From Tumebacillus_A lipolyticus (GTDB lineage: Bacteria > Bacillota > Bacilli > Tumebacillales > Tumebacillaceae): a DNA stretch of 64,000 bases. The stretch is from contig NZ_JBHUIO010000002.1 in assembly GCF_042682745.1 (NCBI RefSeq), positions 1,178,001-1,242,000 of the forward strand. Direction: 5' to 3'. The first letter of the stretch is position 1. Each line of letters begins with the position of its first letter. Below the pieces are notes generated by a model. It had not been told where the DNA came from. It was given only the letters and a program-made list of their open reading frames with translations, and searched no databases. Shown piece after piece: positions 46,301-53,898 of this stretch. The translations under genes were made by a program, and so were the position numbers.

Positions 46301-48074
46301 CTGACGGATAGGTCGGATCGAGCGGAACGTACGCACCGCCCGCCTTGAGAATCCCCAAGATGCTGACCACCATCCGCTCCGAACGCTCCACGCAAAGCCC
46401 GACCAGCGTCTCCGGCCCTACGCCCGAGCGGCGCAGATGGTGTGCCAAGCGGTTGGCGCGAGCGTTCAGCTCCGCATAGGTGAGCGCCCTGTTTTCATAC
46501 GTGACAGCCACGCGATCGGGAGACGCTTTGACGCGCTGTTCGAACAGCTGATGCAGAGCGGGGGAAACCTCCTGTGCACCCGACTCCTGCCACTCGCCAA
46601 ACAGCTGTTTGCGCTCGGCTGCGCTCATCATCGCCAACTCAGAGATCTTCAAGTCGGGCTGTTCCACAATCTCGTGCAGCAGGTTCATATAATGGTCGGC
46701 CATCCGCACGATCGTGCTGTGCTCAAACAGGTCGGCCCGATATTCGAACAGGCTCAGCCCGCCATCGTTTTCCACGATCGCAAGCGTCAGATCATACTTG
46801 GCCGTCTGGTTGTCGATCCATTCTCCATCCACTTCGATGCCCGGCAGGGTGAACTTTTCCTCCGGCACATCGACATAGACGAACACCGCCTGATAGATCG
46901 GGTTGCGGCTCGCATCTCGCTCCGGCTTGATGTCGTCCAAGATCAGACCGAACGGCGTGGTCTTGTAGTCATAGGCGCCGAAGGATGTGTTTTTCACGCG
47001 GCGCAACACTTCGCGGAAGGACAGATCGCCGGTGATCTCGGTGCGCAGCGGAATCGTCGTCAAGAAATAGCCGAAGATGTTCTCCGTCTCCACTTTGTCG
47101 CGGTTGGCGAGCGGCGTGCCGACGATGATGTCCGGTTGCCCCGTATAGCGATAGAGCAAAACTTTGAACGCTGCCATCGCGATCATGTTCGCCGTCGCAT
47201 TCTCTTGACGAGCCAGCGCCTTCAGCCGGTTGAACAGCTCCTGGGGAATCACAAAGTTGTGGCGCGCCCCCTTGTAGTCCTGATCCGCTTGGCGCGGATA
47301 ATCGGTCGGCAGATCGAGGACGAGCGATGCCCCTTCCAGATGCTTGCGCCAGTAGCTCAGCTGCTTCTCCAGCTCCGCGCCCTGAATCGTCTGGCGCTGA
47401 TGCTCCGCATAGTCCGCATATTGGATCGGGAGCGGCGCGTGCTCCGGCTCTTCCCCGTTCAGATAGGCGGTGTAGTTGACCTTCAGCTCATGGAAGAACA
47501 TCGAGAAGGTCACGCGGTCCATCACGATATGGTGGACGGAGAAGACGAAGACGGTGTCCGTATCTGACATCCGAATCAGCATCGCGCGCAGCAGCGGGCC
47601 GTTTTCCAGATCGAACAGGCGGTTGGACTCGCGGAACTTCTCCGCTTCCATCGCCTCTTCGCGCTCCGCCGCTGGGAGATGGCGCAGGTCGATCACCGTC
47701 AGCTTGATCTCCACCTTCGGCTGAACGATCTGTACGACTTGGCCCTCCTGCATCCTAAACGTGGTGCGCCACGCCTCATGGCGGGCGACGATCGTGTTAA
47801 AGGCGCGCTCTAACGCCTCGATGTGCAAAATGCCGTGGAAGCGCAACGCGGTGTACACGTTGTAGGTCGATTTGTCCGGTTCCATCTGCTGGAAAAACCA
47901 CAGGCGCTCTTGGTCGTAGGACAGCGGGCTCGGACGGTCGTGCCCACGCGGCGGAATCGTCTCCTCCTCTTTTTGCTCTTGCGGAAGTTCGATACCCATC
48001 TTTTTGAGCTGGGCTTCAAACACCTTGCGCTGCTCTGGCGACAAGGATTTGATGCGTTCCTGTAAGTCCTTCAT
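43341..48074 (-). CDS. NRPS C-A(Thr)-PCP-E, C domain HHxxxDR
   Basis: 1,577 residues. ATG 48074 is preferred over a longer frame because AGGGGG lies 8 nt upstream and the longer frame would overlap the LLM gene. The N-terminal helix LQERIKSLSPEQRKVFE matches that of the preceding LLM. C domain: LSYDQERLWFF, with HHIVMDRVTFS near 182 in place of HHxxxDGWS. A domain code D-F-W-N-I-G-M-V-H is the classical Thr code. The PCP has LGGDS near 1055, typical ahead of an epimerase. The E domain (~1100-1540) has HHIVIDGISW, EAHGRED, SRTVGFFTSIYP and FNYLGQFD, so it should deliver a D-configured Thr at the alpha carbon, and the next protein opens with a matching DCL domain. It lies 11 bp from the LLM gene and overlaps the next NRPS by 4 bp. 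It extends the ketide from the PKS at 49354-53895. Confidence 0.96.
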   Translation of the reverse strand: MKDLQERIKSLSPEQRKVFEAQLKKMGIELPQEQKEEETIPPRGHDRPSPLSYDQERLWFFQQMEPDKSTYNVYTALRFHGILHIEALERAFNTIVARHEAWRTTFRMQEGQVVQIVQPKVEIKLTVIDLRHLPAAEREEAMEAEKFRESNRLFDLENGPLLRAMLIRMSDTDTVFVFSVHHIVMDRVTFSMFFHELKVNYTAYLNGEEPEHAPLPIQYADYAEHQRQTIQGAELEKQLSYWRKHLEGASLVLDLPTDYPRQADQDYKGARHNFVIPQELFNRLKALARQENATANMIAMAAFKVLLYRYTGQPDIIVGTPLANRDKVETENIFGYFLTTIPLRTEITGDLSFREVLRRVKNTSFGAYDYKTTPFGLILDDIKPERDASRNPIYQAVFVYVDVPEEKFTLPGIEVDGEWIDNQTAKYDLTLAIVENDGGLSLFEYRADLFEHSTIVRMADHYMNLLHEIVEQPDLKISELAMMSAAERKQLFGEWQESGAQEVSPALHQLFEQRVKASPDRVAVTYENRALTYAELNARANRLAHHLRRSGVGPETLVGLCVERSERMVVSILGILKAGGAYVPLDPTYPSDRIAFMLEDSQAAVLVTEEGLLDNLPPHSAKVVCLDRDAAEIAAESAEDLASGADGDTLAYVIYTSGSTGTPKGVLVPHRNVIRLFGETEHLYRFQEQDVWTMFHSYAFDFSVWELWGGLLYGGKLVVVPYLISREPDAFYELLVREGVTVLNQTPSAFRQLTHAEERVGQSPDLRLRYVIFGGEALEIQGLSSWFDRHGDSKPQLVNMYGITETTVHVTYRPLYRDDLNSSASVIGRPIGDLQVFLFDAYGQPVPIGVPGEICVGGAGLARGYLNRAELTSERFVQKEIDGKTVRLYRSGDLGRYLSSGELEYLGRIDQQVKIRGFRIELGEIEAVVAKHPDVRAAVVIDREDEPGHKRLVGYVVPKAEGSITSADLRHFLKERLPEYMVPALFVLVDQIELTANGKVDRKKLPAPDLQSLTATDAMPTNEVEAVLSTIFAEVLRLEQVGIYDNFFDLGGDSILSIQIITRAGQAGLRLTPKDMFKYQTIAELAAVAGKAAVVQSEQGVVTGSAPLTPMQHWLLDQNLPEPHYWNMPFLLEVRQRVDLDLLKESLHELMKHHDALRMRFVREEDGWTQYNADLSDDVPFVSIDLSHLPQEQHASALEEAATELQASLSLTDGPLVRFAYFDFGPAHTGRLLFALHHIVIDGISWRLLIEDVRTVYTQLVSGQKVSLPPKTTSYRYWAERLHEYAQSERAMQEAPYWLDERWQQVKGLPTDLAGENVESSVNNVYVTLSKAETQQLLQEVPKAYHTQINDVLLTALAKSFANWTQERRLLVNIEAHGREDLMEDVDHSRTVGFFTSIYPVLVDLGLDKHPGEQLKRVKEQLRAIPNKGIGYGVLRRLCKQGDVAQRLQALPQADVSFNYLGQFDQQVSGDALFGFAKEAIGSPRALSGSRPHSLQLSATVINGELEVCWEFSTSIHHRETVERVAQDFVDELRALIQHCLDPNAGGFTPSDFPEANINQQDLDKFLSTLGKLGGAQ

Positions 48075-48085
48075 GTCCGAACCCC

Positions 48086-49339
48086 CTAGACGGTTTGTTT
48101 GACGCGATATCGATCTTTCAATTCGTTCAGATGCGTGAGACCTTCTAACACCGTCTGGTGTTCGAGCCCAAAATCGACGAGGCAAGCGACTTCGGTGACG
48201 CCGACCTCGATCAGGTTGTTGATCAGGTTTTCACACTTGTCGACCGTGCCGAGCAACGTGCTCTCTTCAAAATAGCGCTCATAGGCGAAGGAGACCAACG
48301 CGTCTTTGTCCGCTTCGGTGGCGAGGTCGAAATCGCTCTTGAAGTTGTCCTGTTGGCGCAGGAAGGTGCGCAGGTAGTTGGTCAGCGGTTTGCGCGCCTG
48401 CTCTTTGACCACGCTGTTGTCTGTGCCGAGGAAGGTGTGCAGCATGACGGACACCTTGCCCTTCGCCGGGTCGTGGCCCGCCTTTTCCCGCGCCTCCCGA
48501 TAGAGCTTGATCTTCTGTTCCAGCTCATGAAGCGGCTGGTTGACCAGACCGGTCAGGATGTGCCCGCCCATCTCGCCCGCTTTGATCAGCGTTTCGGGCG
48601 CTCCCTGGGAGGCGAACCAAAATTCGAGCTCCGGTTGGATCGGGCGAGGCAGCATGCGCGTCTGCACAGGCTCGCCGTCGATCCCCTCCATCGTGACCGT
48701 CTCGCCTTTCCAGAGGCGCTGAATGATGTCGAGCGAATCGATCATCTCATTGCGCCTGTTTTTGTAATACGCGGGCGTCGGCTTCGGCGCGAGAATAAAG
48801 TCGTTCGGATGCCAGCCGGATGCTGCGCAGATGGCGATGCGCCCGCCGGAGAGGTTGTCGACGACCGACCACTCTTCGGCGACGCGGATCGGATGGTGCA
48901 GCGGCACCGCGACCGAGCCTGCGCGCAGTTCGATCTCCTTCGTCATCATCGCAAGCGCTGCGGAGAGCACCGCCGGATTCGGGTAGAGCCCGCCAAAATC
49001 TTGGAAATGGCGCTCTGGCGTCCAGACGGCCGCATAGTCGTGCTCATCACCATGTTTGGCGCAATCGAGCAACAGCTTGTACTTGTCGCGGCTGGCCGTG
49101 CTGCCATCGCCGGAGAAAAAGTACAGGGAGAAGTCCATACCCTTGTTCGGATCGCGCTCTTTCTTCTCCAATCCTGTACCTTTGAAGGCGGGGGAGGCTC
49201 CCTCACCGCTAATCGAGACGGCCATGTTGCCATCCTCTTTTTTGACCAATGCGTCGAGTCCTTGCTTTTTCAACTGCTTTTCCAGCAGGGCGCGCTGTTC
49301 GGGTGACAGGGCGGCGAGTCGTTTATTCAGATCGTTCAT
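48086..49339 (-). CDS. Stand-alone luciferase-like FMN monooxygenase (second copy)
   Basis: 417 residues, paralog of the enzyme at 18106-19353 with the same layout. Docking-like helix LNKRLAALSPEQRALLEKQ (4-22), linker to ~67, then the luciferase fold: FSLYFFSGDGS, TPERHFQDFGGLYPNP, VPLHHPIR, ASGWHPNDF. It lies 14 bp after the PKS stop and 11 bp before the NRPS that accepts the ketide, the same gene order as in the other operon. It presumably oxygenates the beta-ketoacyl-ACP made by the PKS. The exact reaction (alpha-hydroxylation, further oxidation to an alpha-keto group, or Baeyer-Villiger insertion) cannot be read from sequence. Confidence 0.92.
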   Translation of the reverse strand: MNDLNKRLAALSPEQRALLEKQLKKQGLDALVKKEDGNMAVSISGEGASPAFKGTGLEKKERDPNKGMDFSLYFFSGDGSTASRDKYKLLLDCAKHGDEHDYAAVWTPERHFQDFGGLYPNPAVLSAALAMMTKEIELRAGSVAVPLHHPIRVAEEWSVVDNLSGGRIAICAASGWHPNDFILAPKPTPAYYKNRRNEMIDSLDIIQRLWKGETVTMEGIDGEPVQTRMLPRPIQPELEFWFASQGAPETLIKAGEMGGHILTGLVNQPLHELEQKIKLYREAREKAGHDPAKGKVSVMLHTFLGTDNSVVKEQARKPLTNYLRTFLRQQDNFKSDFDLATEADKDALVSFAYERYFEESTLLGTVDKCENLINNLIEVGVTEVACLVDFGLEHQTVLEGLTHLNELKDRYRVKQTV

Positions 49340-49353
49340 CTGGACTTCACTCC

Positions 49354-52300
49354 TTACTTCGTCTCTTCTTCCAACATTTTGGCGAGCAGTTCATCGCCAG
49401 ACATGCCTTCGATCTGCTTGAGCAACTCATCGAGCGCATCGAGCTTCTCCTGCCCGAGTTGGTTGGCCTCGACCATCTGTGCGAGCGATTCGATCGTCGG
49501 CGATTCGAAGATCGTGTTGATCGGAAACTCCATGCCGAACTGTTTGCGCATCCGGGTGACCAGTTGGATCGCCACGAGCGAGTTGCCGCCCAGATCGAAG
49601 AAGTCTGCATGAACGCTCGGCTGCTTGACGCCGAACAGCTCCGACCAGAAGCCGGCGATCACCGATTCGAGGTCGCTTCGAGGTGCCACATAATCGGCAG
49701 CCTGATCGGCGTTCGCAAGCGCCGCCTGACGCGACTCTTCCAACGCTTGCAGGAAGCCTGCCGCGGTGAAGCTCTTCGAGGCGAGCAGCACTTGGTGGAA
49801 ATCCTGCGTGGAGACGACCGTCTGCGGCAGTCGGTAGGCGAGCGCGCGGGAGAGCGCCTCCATCCCTTCCTCCACCGTCATGCCGAACGTCTCGCGCGCC
49901 GCTCGCAGCTGTTGGTGAAGCTCAGCGACGCCTGCCAGCTGTTGCTCTTGCCAGTCATCCCACTGCCAGATCCCCCAGTTGATCGAATAAGCATCCGGTC
50001 GAGCGCTGGCGAACGCGTCGAGAAATGTTCCGGCCGCACAGTTGTCAGACTGGCCGAACCCGCCCGTCGCGGCGACCGTCGAGTTGAACAGCAGGAAAAA
50101 GTCGAGCGTGCGATCGGCGAGCGCCTCGGCTAACACGAGTGCGCCCTTTACCTTGCGATCTAAGACCGAGGCGATCGTCTCCTTCGTCTTCAGCTGCAGC
50201 ATCCCGGTGCCGCGCGGATCTTCCGCATGAACCACCGCTGTGATCTCCCCGAAGTGATCGGTCGCCAGCTGAACGACCTGCTGGATCTGTTCGAGGTCGG
50301 TGATGTCCGCGCGGAAAGACATCCGATCGGATGCGATCTGCAACGCTTGCGGTTGTGCCGAGCTGTTGCTCGCCTCCCCGTCTGACAGTCCCGCGCCGCC
50401 TTCGATCAGGACGAGCTTGCTCTCGGCAGTCTGCGCCAGATAGTCGGCGACCGCTCTGCCGTTTGGCGTATCAGCGCCACTGATCAGAACGACCCCCTGT
50501 TTGCGAATGGATACGTCTCGCTTCGGCAGACGCACTTCCTCATAGACTTGCACGAAGCGCAAGCCCTGACGGTAGGCGACGATCGTCTCTTCGCTCTCCG
50601 CCGACAGCTCTTCGATCAGGTCGATCGACCGCGTCTGCTCGTCGATGTCGATGCTCAGGGTGGTCACACCGCCGATCTCCTGCGGGATGACTTTGCTCAA
50701 GCCGAGCACGGTGGCGCGAGCGGGAGCGATCACCCGCTCTGCCAACACCTCTTGCAAGCGGTTGGTGATGACGCCCAGCTGGATCGATCCGCTGAGATTT
50801 TGCTCGCCCAACGCTTGCGCCAAGCACAGCAAGGAGTAAAATCCGTTCGCTTGCGCCCGCTCATACTCCAGCTCCTCCGCTGCGGTCACAGCAAACAGGT
50901 GCGCAATTTGCTCCGGCGCTCGACCTGCCTCGACCAGCTCATCGAGCAGGCGGCTGTAATCTTCGCGCTCCGCCGGGCGCACCGTATAGGCCTCCTCCGC
51001 CGTCTTGGCAAAAGAGTCGCCTGCCGACACTGTCACCACGCTGCTTCCCGATTCGGCAAGCGACGCTGCCATCGCAGTTCCGACACCTGTGTCGTCGATG
51101 AACAGCAGCCAGTTTTGATTCGCTTTCTCCTGAGCGGGCAGCAAGCGCGATCTCTTCCACGTCGGCGCGTAGAACCAATCGGCGATGTCCGCTCGCTTGC
51201 GCTCCACCTTGACCTGAGTCGGCTGCTGAAGCTCCATCCAGTAGCGCTTGCGCTCGAACGGATAGGTCGGCAGCGACAGCCGCATCCGCTGCTCGCCCTC
51301 GTACAGCTTCGACCAGTCGAGGGGCAACCCGGAGATCCAGAGCTTGCCGAATGCGGTCAGCAGGCACGAAACATCGGACACCTGCTCATCGCGATGGCGC
51401 ATCGAGGACAGGAGCACCTCTTGGGCACCTTCTGTCGCCACCTGTTGGCGGGTCAGGCTGATCAGCGAACGCCCTGGTCCCGCTTCGAGGAACACGCGAC
51501 CCGGCTCTTGGAGCAGTTCCCGCACATTGTCAGCAAAGCGCACCGTGCCGCGCAGATGGCGCACCCAGTAGAGGGGGTCGGTCGCCTCCGCTGCGGTGAT
51601 CCACGTGCCAGACACGTTGGAGAGGTAGTCCAGCTGCGGCGAATGCAGTTCGACCGTCCGCACCTGCTCTTCAAACGCGGCTAAGATCGGGTCCATCATC
51701 GCCGAGTGGAACGCATGTGAGGTGACCAAGCGACGGCATTCCACACCGTTTGCTGCCAGCTTCGCTTCCAGCGCGACCACCGCGTCAGTCTCGCCAGCTA
51801 CCACACAGGCGCGGGGGCCGTTGACAGCTGCCAGCGATAGGCGCTCCTCCAGCAGTTCCATCACCTCTTGCTCGGGCAGCGGAACGGCCAGCATCGTGCC
51901 GCTCGGCAACCCTTGCATCAGCTTGCCGCGCACCGCGACCAGCTTCAGCGCATCCTCGGCAGACATCACGCCCGCAAGGACTGCTGCCACATACTCGCCG
52001 ATCGAATGGCCGAGCATCGCCTGCGGTCGCACGCCCAGCTCCATCCACAGCGAGGCGAGCGCATATTCGATCACAAACAGCGCGGGCTGCGTGATAAACG
52101 TTTGGCTCAGCCGCTCGCTCGCCGCGTCGGACGCACCTGCTGGCGGATACAGCACCTCTCGCAGATCGAGCCCGAGGTGCGGCACGAGGTAGGCGGAGCA
52201 GAAATCGACCGTTTCGCGGAACACAGACTCTTCGCGATACAGGTCAAGCCCCATGTTCACATGCTGCGCACCCTGACCGGGGAAGAGGAAGACGACAGAG

Positions 52301-53895
52301 CGGTCGCGAGTTTCCGACTCGCCGGTCACCACCCGCTTGCTCACTTGCGCTCGCAGCGCCTCCACCGCATCCGCATGGCCCTGCACCGCCACGATGCGAC
52401 GGTGGCGGAACGCCCGGCGCCCCGTCTGCAGCGTATGCGCCACATCGGCCAGCTCCACATCTTGTCGTTCGCTCAGATAGGCGGCGATGTTTTGCGTGGC
52501 CGTCTCCAGCGCTGTCGCCGTCTTGGCGGAGAGCACCAGAAGTTGCCACGCTCTGGACGCAGAGGCAGACCTGTCGAGGACAGGCGCTTCCTCCAGCACC
52601 AGATGCGCGTTTGTACCTCCCATGCCAAACGAGGAGATGCCCGCACGCAGAGGTTGATCGTCCGCGCTCCACGCTCGGTGCTCCGTGTTCACATAGAACG
52701 GTGAGGATTCGAGCGCGAGCTTGGCGTTCGCCCGATCAAAGTGCAAGCTTGGCACCAGCTGCTTGTGCTTGAGCATCAGCGCCGTCTTGATCAGCCCGCT
52801 GACACCGGCAGCCGCATCGAGGTGTCCGATGTTCGTCTTCAGCGAGCCGAGCGCACAATAGCCCACGCGGTCGGTGCTCTCTCGGTACGCCTGCGTCAAG
52901 GCCATGATCTCGATCGGGTCGCCGAGCTGCGTCCCCGTGCCGTGCGTCTCGATGTAGGAGATCGAATCCGGCTCCACGCCTGCGACAGCCAGCGCATCGA
53001 AGATCACCTGCGCCTGCCCGTCGACGCTCGGCGCGGTAAACCCGATCTTGCTCGCCCCGTCGTTGTTGACCGCCGAGCCTCTGATCACCGCATAGATCTG
53101 ATCGCCATCTGCCAGCGCGTCCTCCAACCGCTTCAAGATGACGACGCCGACACCGTCGCCGCCAACCGTGCCTTGCGCCTGCTCATCAAACGCTCGGCAA
53201 TGTCCATCTGGGGAGAGAATACCACCTTCCTGATAGAGATAGCCCTCCGGCTGCAGCAGCTTGATCGCCACACCGCCAGCCATCGCCATGTCGCACTCGT
53301 GCATCAGCAGATGCTGGCACGCCTGATGCACGGCGACCAGCGAGGTGGAGCAAGCGCTCTGCACCGTCATCGCCGGCCCGGTCAGGTTCAGCTTGTAGGC
53401 GACCCGCGTCGCGAGGAAGTCATACGAGGTGGACAAGGTCGCCTGAAGCGCGCCGATCTGTCCGAACAGCGGCTGATTGCCATAGAGGTGGTAGGAAAAA
53501 CTGTTGTGCCCCACACCGCCGTACACCCCGATGCGCCCCTGATATTGCTCCGCATCATAGCCTGCGCTTTCCAGCGCCTCCCAAGCGACTTCGAGAAACA
53601 GCCGGTGTTGCGGGTCGGTCACTTCCGCCTCTTTTGCCGTGTAGTCGAAAAAGTTGGCATCGAACAGCTCGCGATCCTGCAGCAGACCGCCCCGTTTCAC
53701 ATAGTGAGGATCTTGCAAGAGGTCAGGATCAACACCTGCCGCTTTCAGTTCCTCATCGCTAAACTGAGTGAGCGTCTCATCGCCGTTTTTCAGATGCTCC
53801 CAAAACTGGTCGATGTTGTTGCTGCCCGGAAAGCGTCCGGACATCCCGACGATCGCGATCCCTTCCAGCTCCAGATTGTCCTTCTCGTGGCTCAT
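49354..53895 (-). CDS. Type I PKS module KS-AT-KR(inactive)-ACP (second copy)
   Basis: 1,513 residues, same architecture as the PKS at 19350-23939. KS: SACSTS with Cys182, ETHGTGT, KTNIGH. AT: GHSIGEYVAA and SHAFHS, malonyl-type. KR: NADPH loop replaced by LISGADTPNGRA; catalytic Tyr is Asn1285 and the following conserved Asn is Gly (GFGQSDNCAAG), though Ser1272 remains, so it is probably inactive. ACP: DLGGNSLVAIQL, then an acidic tail (LEEETK). The start lies 3 bp after the preceding NRPS stop. It extends the Val-Gln-Val chain by two carbons and leaves a 3-oxo group for the LLM encoded next. Confidence 0.95.
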   Translation of the reverse strand: MSHEKDNLELEGIAIVGMSGRFPGSNNIDQFWEHLKNGDETLTQFSDEELKAAGVDPDLLQDPHYVKRGGLLQDRELFDANFFDYTAKEAEVTDPQHRLFLEVAWEALESAGYDAEQYQGRIGVYGGVGHNSFSYHLYGNQPLFGQIGALQATLSTSYDFLATRVAYKLNLTGPAMTVQSACSTSLVAVHQACQHLLMHECDMAMAGGVAIKLLQPEGYLYQEGGILSPDGHCRAFDEQAQGTVGGDGVGVVILKRLEDALADGDQIYAVIRGSAVNNDGASKIGFTAPSVDGQAQVIFDALAVAGVEPDSISYIETHGTGTQLGDPIEIMALTQAYRESTDRVGYCALGSLKTNIGHLDAAAGVSGLIKTALMLKHKQLVPSLHFDRANAKLALESSPFYVNTEHRAWSADDQPLRAGISSFGMGGTNAHLVLEEAPVLDRSASASRAWQLLVLSAKTATALETATQNIAAYLSERQDVELADVAHTLQTGRRAFRHRRIVAVQGHADAVEALRAQVSKRVVTGESETRDRSVVFLFPGQGAQHVNMGLDLYREESVFRETVDFCSAYLVPHLGLDLREVLYPPAGASDAASERLSQTFITQPALFVIEYALASLWMELGVRPQAMLGHSIGEYVAAVLAGVMSAEDALKLVAVRGKLMQGLPSGTMLAVPLPEQEVMELLEERLSLAAVNGPRACVVAGETDAVVALEAKLAANGVECRRLVTSHAFHSAMMDPILAAFEEQVRTVELHSPQLDYLSNVSGTWITAAEATDPLYWVRHLRGTVRFADNVRELLQEPGRVFLEAGPGRSLISLTRQQVATEGAQEVLLSSMRHRDEQVSDVSCLLTAFGKLWISGLPLDWSKLYEGEQRMRLSLPTYPFERKRYWMELQQPTQVKVERKRADIADWFYAPTWKRSRLLPAQEKANQNWLLFIDDTGVGTAMAASLAESGSSVVTVSAGDSFAKTAEEAYTVRPAEREDYSRLLDELVEAGRAPEQIAHLFAVTAAEELEYERAQANGFYSLLCLAQALGEQNLSGSIQLGVITNRLQEVLAERVIAPARATVLGLSKVIPQEIGGVTTLSIDIDEQTRSIDLIEELSAESEETIVAYRQGLRFVQVYEEVRLPKRDVSIRKQGVVLISGADTPNGRAVADYLAQTAESKLVLIEGGAGLSDGEASNSSAQPQALQIASDRMSFRADITDLEQIQQVVQLATDHFGEITAVVHAEDPRGTGMLQLKTKETIASVLDRKVKGALVLAEALADRTLDFFLLFNSTVAATGGFGQSDNCAAGTFLDAFASARPDAYSINWGIWQWDDWQEQQLAGVAELHQQLRAARETFGMTVEEGMEALSRALAYRLPQTVVSTQDFHQVLLASKSFTAAGFLQALEESRQAALANADQAADYVAPRSDLESVIAGFWSELFGVKQPSVHADFFDLGGNSLVAIQLVTRMRKQFGMEFPINTIFESPTIESLAQMVEANQLGQEKLDALDELLKQIEGMSGDELLAKMLEEETK

Positions 53896-53898
53896 CTG

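Noticed and set aside
48075..48185. An upstream in-frame extension of the Thr-module NRPS to 48185
   Set aside because: It would overlap the end of the LLM gene, adds an Arg-rich segment unlike any family start, and the ATG at 48074 has its own ribosome binding site followed by the LxPEQR docking helix.
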